Program-made: the position numbers and the translations under genes | Source of the DNA: Colwellia sp. | GTDB lineage: Bacteria; Pseudomonadota; Gammaproteobacteria; Enterobacterales; Alteromonadaceae | Length of the DNA stretch: 64,000 nucleotides | Direction of reading: 5' to 3' | Assembly: GCA_013215295.1 (NCBI GenBank) | Contig: JABSOZ010000003.1 | Coordinates: 248,001-312,000 of the forward strand | The notes under the pieces: generated by a model | Database searches by the model: none | What the model saw: only the letters and a program-made list of their open reading frames with translations | Told to the model about the DNA's origin: nothing | Part shown: positions 58,801-64,000 of the stretch, piece after piece | Layout of the letters: the number at the start of each line of letters is the position of its first letter | Numbering within the stretch: the first letter of the stretch is position 1

Positions 58801-59379
58801 ATGAGCGAAATAAACGTTGACCAAGAATTGGTTGAACGAGTACAGCGCGGCGATAAAAATGCTTTTAACCTTTTGGTGACAAAGTATCAGCATAAAGTAG
58901 CAAATTTAGTGTCGCGTTATGTAAAGAATCAAAGTGATGTACCGGATATAGTTCAGGAAGCATTTATCAAAGCTTATAGAGCTTTAGCAAATTTTAGAGG
59001 AGATAGTGCTTTTTACACATGGCTTTATCGAATAGCCGTTAATTGCGCAAAGAACCATACGGTTGCTAGTAATCGCAAACCACCAGGTTCTGATATAGAC
59101 GTTGAAGATGCAGAGATTTATGATTCAGGCGAAGCGCTAAGAGAAAATGCTTCACCTGAAAAGTTGTTACTAACCAATGAAATCAAAAAAGTTATTTTTG
59201 ATACCATTGAGCAGTTACCAGAAGATTTACGAACGGCAATAAATTTACGAGAGCTTGAAGGGCTAAGTTACGAAGAAATAGCTCATATCATGGATTGTCC
59301 CGTTGGTACTGTGCGTTCGAGGATTTTTAGAGCTCGAGACGCTGTAGATAGAAAAATTAGGCCATTATTACAAAGCTAG
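58801..59379 (+). CDS. rpoE: Extracytoplasmic stress sigma factor RpoE (sigma-E)
   Basis: This ECF sigma factor activates envelope-stress genes and is held inactive by RseA. The ATG at 58801 follows AGGAG by eleven bases and gives MSEINVDQELVERVQRGDKN, colinear with E. coli RpoE; a TTG at 58792 is only two bases from the AGGAG. Of 192 residues, region 2 includes NLLVTKYQHKVANLVSRYV and FRGDSAFYTWLYRIA, and region 4 has LRELEGLSYEEIAHIMDCPV and GTVRSRIFRARDAVD. It opens the rse operon. Confidence 0.97.
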   Translation: MSEINVDQELVERVQRGDKNAFNLLVTKYQHKVANLVSRYVKNQSDVPDIVQEAFIKAYRALANFRGDSAFYTWLYRIAVNCAKNHTVASNRKPPGSDIDVEDAEIYDSGEALRENASPEKLLLTNEIKKVIFDTIEQLPEDLRTAINLRELEGLSYEEIAHIMDCPVGTVRSRIFRARDAVDRKIRPLLQS

Positions 59380-59461
59380 TTTTTCATATCAGCTTTGTAG
59401 TATTAAAGATAAAATTAATTTAATTCACACGAATGTAGTGTTAATTTTTAAGGTGTATAGT

Positions 59462-60085
59462 ATGAGTGAAAGTAAGTTTGAGACAATGTCGTCTTGTGTT
59501 GATAATTTTCAACATAATGAAAACGCGTTTGATGAAATCATCAACGATGAGCATTTGTCCACTACTTGGGAACGTTATCATTTAATTGGAGATGTTTTAC
59601 GTAATGACATTCCTGATGTTTTGCAACTCGATTTATCAAGCGAGATAGCTAACGCTCTTGCTAATGAACCGACAATTTTAGCACCTAAAACTAATAATGT
59701 TTTTGTGTTAAAATTTAAAGCCAAAGTTGCAGAGTTCGCTAAACCTTTCGGTCAATTAGCGATAGCCGCTTCGGCAGCTGGTTTGATGGTTTTAGGCGTG
59801 CAAAGTAATGTTGCACAAAACCACGAAACTATTTTACCTAACCAAATAGTAAAAACTATTCCTATGGCAGGTATAGCTGAACCTGTAAGCTTGAATTTCC
59901 AACAGCCAGATCTTGCTTCACAAAAACAAGCTTTTATTGAACAACAGCGTCGTTTTCATGCTTTACTTTCTGATCATAAACAACAAATAAAATTAGGTTC
60001 ACTTGTTGTTTATGCGAATGAAATCGATGATCAAAGTAAAATAAACAGTCTTAGCACTAAAAAGGTAAATGAAAGTAATAAATGA
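59462..60085 (+). CDS. rseA: Anti-sigma-E factor RseA
   Basis: RseA is an inner-membrane protein whose cytoplasmic N-terminus binds RpoE and whose cleavage by DegS/RseP releases it. The ATG at 59462 has an AAGGTG site six bases upstream; a GTG at 59438 in frame adds eight residues. The 207-residue product has the cytoplasmic domain (about 1-95; ERYHLIGDVLRNDIPDVL), one membrane helix (about 97-116, GQLAIAASAAGLMVLGV) and a periplasmic domain that binds RseB. It overlaps rseB by four bases. Confidence 0.93.
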   Translation: MSESKFETMSSCVDNFQHNENAFDEIINDEHLSTTWERYHLIGDVLRNDIPDVLQLDLSSEIANALANEPTILAPKTNNVFVLKFKAKVAEFAKPFGQLAIAASAAGLMVLGVQSNVAQNHETILPNQIVKTIPMAGIAEPVSLNFQQPDLASQKQAFIEQQRRFHALLSDHKQQIKLGSLVVYANEIDDQSKINSLSTKKVNESNK

Positions 60086-61044
60086 AATTATTAAGCTATG
60101 TTGTACTGCTGTTAAGTATTAGTCTTTCAGCAGTTGCTGAAGAAAGTGAGCCAGCAAAGGTTTGGCTTGAACGTTTATCTAACTCATTAAATAAACTCAA
60201 TTTTAGTACCTCTTTTGTGGTCGTTAAAAATAATCAAGCTCAACCATATCACTGGTTCCATGGTGTAGATGAAAATGGTGAAGAGCTCGAAATACTTTCA
60301 TTACTCAATGGCCCACGACGCGATATTTTACGTAAAGGCAATGTCGTCAGTTATATTGAACCAGAACTTCCTCCTTACTCGGTATCTTCTCAAAAAATTA
60401 GCGGTCCTATACCCGCTATCTTCGCGGGGGATATTTCACAGTTAGAAAGCATTTATGATTTTATTTCTGTTGGTCGCAGCCGGATTTTAGGCCGCCCAGC
60501 ACAATTGATCAGAATTGAAGCGAAAAATGCTCACCGTCATGCTTATTGGCTTTGGTTAGATCAACAATCTAGTATGTTATTGAAGTTGTCTATTGTTACA
60601 AAGCAAGGTCAACCATTGGAGCATATTCAATTCACCCATTTAGATATCACAGATAAACCATCAGAAAGTGTGTTACAGCTTCATGAAACTGAGCTTCCTG
60701 TGTTAGTTGACATTCCCGTGGATTATCAAAAACAGCAACTGCAATGGGATGTTAAATGGTTGCCAGAAGGTTTCAAACAAATTAATTCTAATCGACATAA
60801 AATTTCGATGACAAAACAACCCGTCGAATTTATGCTATTTAGTGACGGTCTCGTAGATATTTCAATTTATGTTAATGCCAGTAAAGAAAAACAACGTAAT
60901 TCTGATTTTGCAATGGATGGAGCAACCTTAGTATTAAACCAAGTAAATGAAGGTATTGAAGTGAGTGTAGTAGGAAAAATCCCTTCTAACACAGCTAAAA
61001 AAATTGCTGACTCGATTACTATAAAACCACCCAAAGTTCCATGA
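60082..61044 (+). CDS. rseB: Periplasmic sigma-E regulator RseB
   Basis: RseB binds the periplasmic part of RseA and shields it from DegS. The 320-residue product has a signal peptide (about 1-18, ending AVAEE) and the two-lobed MucB/RseB fold: a lipid-binding N-terminal lobe (about 25-185; NKLNFSTSFVVVKNNQAQPY) and a C-terminal lobe (about 210-318; WDVKWLPEGFKQINSN). It is translationally coupled to rseA and rseC (overlaps of four bases at each end). Confidence 0.95.
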   Translation: MKLLSYVVLLLSISLSAVAEESEPAKVWLERLSNSLNKLNFSTSFVVVKNNQAQPYHWFHGVDENGEELEILSLLNGPRRDILRKGNVVSYIEPELPPYSVSSQKISGPIPAIFAGDISQLESIYDFISVGRSRILGRPAQLIRIEAKNAHRHAYWLWLDQQSSMLLKLSIVTKQGQPLEHIQFTHLDITDKPSESVLQLHETELPVLVDIPVDYQKQQLQWDVKWLPEGFKQINSNRHKISMTKQPVEFMLFSDGLVDISIYVNASKEKQRNSDFAMDGATLVLNQVNEGIEVSVVGKIPSNTAKKIADSITIKPPKVP

Positions 61045-61550
61045 TAGAAGAAAACGCGACCGTTATTTCTATTCACTTAGCTGCAAATAATACAGCTGAT
61101 GATATTGTTGGCAATAAAATAACAGTAGAAAGTGAAATAAAATCAAGCTGCAGTGGGTGTAAGCAAGTTGACAATTGTGGCAGTGGGCAAGTAGCTAAAG
61201 CTTTTCCACAAGCTAAACTAAGTTTAGATTTATATACAGATTTACCGGTGAAAATTGGTGATACAGTTGTTATAGGATTATCAGATAAACATTTATTATT
61301 GTCTGCTTGGCAGGTTTATTTATGGCCATTGCTAGGTTTAGCTATTGCTTCTGTTCTCGGACAATGGTTTGTTGAAAATGAAATATTTAGTCATGAATTA
61401 ATTGCAATAGCTTTTGGCATTTTGGGTGGTTACTTAGGTTTTTGCCTTGCTAGGCATCAGCAAAAACGTGGTAAATATTGTGATTTGTTAATCCCACGTA
61501 TTCTCCGTATAACCTCCTCTTCAATAAATATCGTTGAAATCGCCGAATAA
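61041..61550 (+). CDS. rseC: RseC/MucC-family protein
   Basis: RseC is an inner-membrane protein that modulates sigma-E signalling and is linked to SoxR reduction in E. coli. The 169-residue product has the Cys-rich N-terminal motif SSCSGCKQVDNCGSG (about residues 34-48) and two membrane helices (about 88-108 and 115-138). It closes the rse operon, 108 bases before lepA. Confidence 0.93.
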   Translation: MIEENATVISIHLAANNTADDIVGNKITVESEIKSSCSGCKQVDNCGSGQVAKAFPQAKLSLDLYTDLPVKIGDTVVIGLSDKHLLLSAWQVYLWPLLGLAIASVLGQWFVENEIFSHELIAIAFGILGGYLGFCLARHQQKRGKYCDLLIPRILRITSSSINIVEIAE

Positions 61551-61658
61551 AACCCGCTATACACAAGTTAACACAACATAAAGATAGCCCCAGCGCGCTA
61601 AATTCGCTAAAATCTCGCCACTATTGAATTAACCACAGTATTATTTGAACTTCCATTT

Positions 61659-63449
61659 ATGAAAAATATACGTAACTTCTCAATTATTGCCCATATCGAT
61701 CACGGCAAATCTACACTTTCTGACCGTTTGATCCAACATTGTGGTGGCTTACAAGAACGTGAAATGGAAGCTCAAGTCCTTGACTCTATGGACATTGAGC
61801 GCGAACGTGGCATAACCATTAAAGCGCAAAGTGTTACTTTAGACTATAAAGCCAAAAACGGTGAAATTTATCAACTCAATTTTATCGATACACCAGGGCA
61901 TGTTGATTTTTCCTATGAAGTATCACGATCACTTGCTTCGTGTGAAGGTGCTTTATTGGTTGTTGATGCTGGACAAGGGGTTGAAGCACAAACAGTAGCA
62001 AACTGTTACACCGCCCTTGAAATGGATTTAGAAGTTCTGCCTATTTTGAATAAAATCGATTTACCGCAAGCGGATCCTGATCGTGTTAGCGAAGAAATTG
62101 AAGATATTATTGGTATTGATGCAACAGGTGCTGTGCAGTGTTCAGCAAAAACCGGTGTCGGTATTGTAGATGTTTTAGAAACGATTGTTGAGAATATCCC
62201 TGGACCTGAAGGTGACCCTAAAGGCAGTTTACAAGCCTTGATCATTGATTCATGGTTTGATAATTACCAGGGCGTTGTTTCATTAGTTCGTGTTATGAAC
62301 GGTGAAGTGAAGAAAGGCGATAAAATGGTGGTCATGTCGACAGGACAAGTACACCAAATTGATAAAGTCGGTATCTTTACGCCTAAGCAAGTCGAAACAG
62401 GTATTTTAAGAACCGGTGAAGTAGGTTTTATTATCGCTGGCATTAAAGAAATTCATGGTGCGCCAGTGGGTGACACCATCACCATCAGTAAGAAAGAAGC
62501 GACCACAGCCCTTGCTGGTTTCAAAAAAGTTCAGCCGCAAGTTTATGCAGGTATCTTTCCGATAAGTTCTGAGGATTTCGAAAATTTCCGTGATGCATTG
62601 AACAAATTAAGCTTAAATGATGCTTCATTATTTTTTGAACCAGAAAATTCATCGGCACTCGGTTTTGGTTTTAGAATTGGTTTCCTTGGTATGTTGCACA
62701 TGGAAATCGTTCAAGAGCGCTTAGCGCGTGAATATGATCTTGATTTAATTACTACTGCGCCTACGGTTAACTATGAAATTGTTTGTACTAACGGTGAAAT
62801 TTTATCTATAGATAACCCTGGTGATTTACCCGCAGTTAATAATATCGATGAAATTCGTGAACCTATTGTTCAAGCTAATATTTTAGTACCACAAGAACAT
62901 TTAGGTAATGTTATTACCCTCTGTATTGAAAAGCGTGGTGTACAAAAAGATATTATTTATCACGGTAATCAAGTTGCCGTAACCTATGAGTTGCCTATGG
63001 CAGAAGTGGTCATGGATTTCTTTGATAAATTGAAATCAACCAGCCGTGGCTATGCCTCACTTGATTATAACTTTGTGCGCTTTGAGCCTGCAGACATGGT
63101 ACGAGTTGATGTAATGATTAATGGCGACCGTGTTGATGCACTTGCCATGATCACCCATAGAGGTCATTCAGTTGCTCGTGGCCGGATGTTGGTTGACAAA
63201 TTGAAAGAGCTTATTCACCGTCAAATGTTTGATATTGCGATTCAAGCCGCGATTGGTAGTAACGTAATTGCTCGTACAACCGTTAAACAATTACGAAAGA
63301 ATGTTACCGCAAAATGTTATGGTGGCGATATCTCTCGTAAGAAAAAATTATTACAAAAACAGAAAGATGGTAAGAAGCGTATGAAGCAAGTGGGTAATGT
63401 TGAAGTGCCTCAAGAAGCGTTTTTAGCTGTTCTTAAATTAGATAGTTAG
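61659..63449 (+). CDS. lepA: Translation elongation factor 4 (LepA)
   Basis: EF4 is a ribosome-bound GTPase that can back-translocate stalled ribosomes. The 596-residue protein has the G1 motif [14 protein letters not shown], switch-2 DTPGHVDF and NKIDLP, and the unique C-terminal domain ending [19 protein letters not shown] and [19 protein letters not shown]. It overlaps no gene but precedes lepB by ten bases. Confidence 0.98.
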   Translation: MKNIRNFSIIAHIDHGKSTLSDRLIQHCGGLQEREMEAQVLDSMDIERERGITIKAQSVTLDYKAKNGEIYQLNFIDTPGHVDFSYEVSRSLASCEGALLVVDAGQGVEAQTVANCYTALEMDLEVLPILNKIDLPQADPDRVSEEIEDIIGIDATGAVQCSAKTGVGIVDVLETIVENIPGPEGDPKGSLQALIIDSWFDNYQGVVSLVRVMNGEVKKGDKMVVMSTGQVHQIDKVGIFTPKQVETGILRTGEVGFIIAGIKEIHGAPVGDTITISKKEATTALAGFKKVQPQVYAGIFPISSEDFENFRDALNKLSLNDASLFFEPENSSALGFGFRIGFLGMLHMEIVQERLAREYDLDLITTAPTVNYEIVCTNGEILSIDNPGDLPAVNNIDEIREPIVQANILVPQEHLGNVITLCIEKRGVQKDIIYHGNQVAVTYELPMAEVVMDFFDKLKSTSRGYASLDYNFVRFEPADMVRVDVMINGDRVDALAMITHRGHSVARGRMLVDKLKELIHRQMFDIAIQAAIGSNVIARTTVKQLRKNVTAKCYGGDISRKKKLLQKQKDGKKRMKQVGNVEVPQEAFLAVLKLDS

Positions 63450-63459
63450 TAGGGAAGTC

Positions 63460-64000
63460 ATGGCTGTATATTTTTCAATATTCCTCGTTATTCTTACCGG
63501 TATTACGGGTGTTGTATGGTTAGCGGATAAGCTTTATCTTGCCCCTAAACGTAAATTAACATTGGTAGACGCTCAAGCACAATGCCAAGAAACGTTACCA
63601 GATGATGTTATAACTAAATTATCAGAACCTTCAGTAGTTGTTGATACTTCTGTACAAATATTTCCGGTTATTGCGTTTGTTTTGATTTTACGATCTTTTT
63701 TATGGGAACCCTTCCAAATTCCATCGGGTTCTATGATGCCGACATTACTTGATGGAGATTTTATCCTAGTTAACAAGTTTAACTATGGCTTACGAGATCC
63801 AGTAGTACGTAATAAATTTTTTGAAGTCGGGTTACCTGAACGTGGCGATGTTGTCGTTTTTAAGTATCCAAGAGATCCAAAAATTGATTATATTAAACGG
63901 GTAATTGGTTTACCTGGCGATAGAATAATTTATCGTAATAAATCGATTTATATCAAACCTGCTTGTCTGGAAAGTGATGCTAAATGTCCTGAGTTTGAAC
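63460..64000 (+). CDS. lepB: Signal peptidase I (LepB), 3' end outside window
   Basis: LepB removes signal peptides at the outer face of the inner membrane. The gene is not complete: about 180 codons are visible. Translation from the ATG at 63460 gives two membrane segments (about residues 2-22 and 66-81), the catalytic Ser91 in IPSGSMMPTLLDGDF and the general-base Lys146 in YIKRVIGLPGD. The AGGGAAG ribosome site lies seven bases ahead of the ATG and ten bases separate it from the lepA stop. Confidence 0.95.
   Translation, partial: MAVYFSIFLVILTGITGVVWLADKLYLAPKRKLTLVDAQAQCQETLPDDVITKLSEPSVVVDTSVQIFPVIAFVLILRSFLWEPFQIPSGSMMPTLLDGDFILVNKFNYGLRDPVVRNKFFEVGLPERGDVVVFKYPRDPKIDYIKRVIGLPGDRIIYRNKSIYIKPACLESDAKCPEFE

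Overview
The window is one contiguous, AT-rich piece of a gammaproteobacterial chromosome. Gene content and order (dcw cluster, lpxC, dciA, M23 peptidase, secA, mutT, yacG-zapD-coaE-pilD-pilC-pilB, pilA, nadC, ampD-ampE, and later slyD/ygfZ, sdhE, nadB, rpoE-rseABC-lepA-lepB) fit the Alteromonadales, most likely a Colwellia-like marine bacterium. This placement is an inference from gene order and base composition; no marker search was possible. I saw no rRNA, tRNA or CRISPR array.

Region 1 (1-24.8 kb) is core genome. Peptidoglycan precursor and division genes (murD 3' part, ftsW, murG, murC, ddl, ftsQ, ftsA, ftsZ) form a tightly packed plus-strand operon. They are followed by lpxC with its own extended -10 promoter and a bidirectional terminator shared with dciA. 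An M23 peptidase and secA come next, then mutT, then the minus-strand yacG-zapD-coaE-pilDCB block and pilA. nadC and a membrane-anchored retropepsin-like protease lie divergent to ampD-ampE. A 51-bp tandem repeat sits behind secA.

Region 2 (24.9-33.5 kb) is accessory. It holds a lipoprotein, a HipBA toxin-antitoxin module preceded by three operators spaced exactly 27 bp apart, a dCache chemoreceptor, a Y1/RAYT-type transposase and topoisomerase III (topB). Three copies of a REP-like repeat surround a decayed second copy of the transposase 3' end plus the topB 3' end, so the island has been rearranged by duplication.

Region 3 (33.6-40.3 kb) is a copper/silver-type RND efflux operon: a small Cys/His/Met-rich exported protein, an outer-membrane factor, an adaptor with a metal-binding N-terminus and CusF-like tail, and a CusA-type pump.

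Region 4 (40.5-49.9 kb) is the most interesting stretch. After a glutaredoxin-like gene, four tightly spaced genes encode a TPR-GGDEF diguanylate cyclase, a short divergent glutamine-synthetase-like protein, an OvoA 5-histidylcysteine sulfoxide synthase/methyltransferase and an OvoB-like PLP lyase. This is an ovothiol pathway apparently linked to c-di-GMP signalling and to an uncharacterised ligase-like enzyme. A CBM9/DUF5916 outer-membrane protein follows.

Region 5 (49.9-64.0 kb) carries a hemolysin III/TrhA protein under a 30-bp perfect palindrome, an EF-hand protein, RidA, a GST, a RecQ-like helicase, slyD, ygfZ, sdhE and a ygfX-position gene, nadB, and the rpoE-rseA-rseB-rseC-lepA-lepB operon with a candidate sigma-E autoregulatory promoter. 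lepB runs off the window end.
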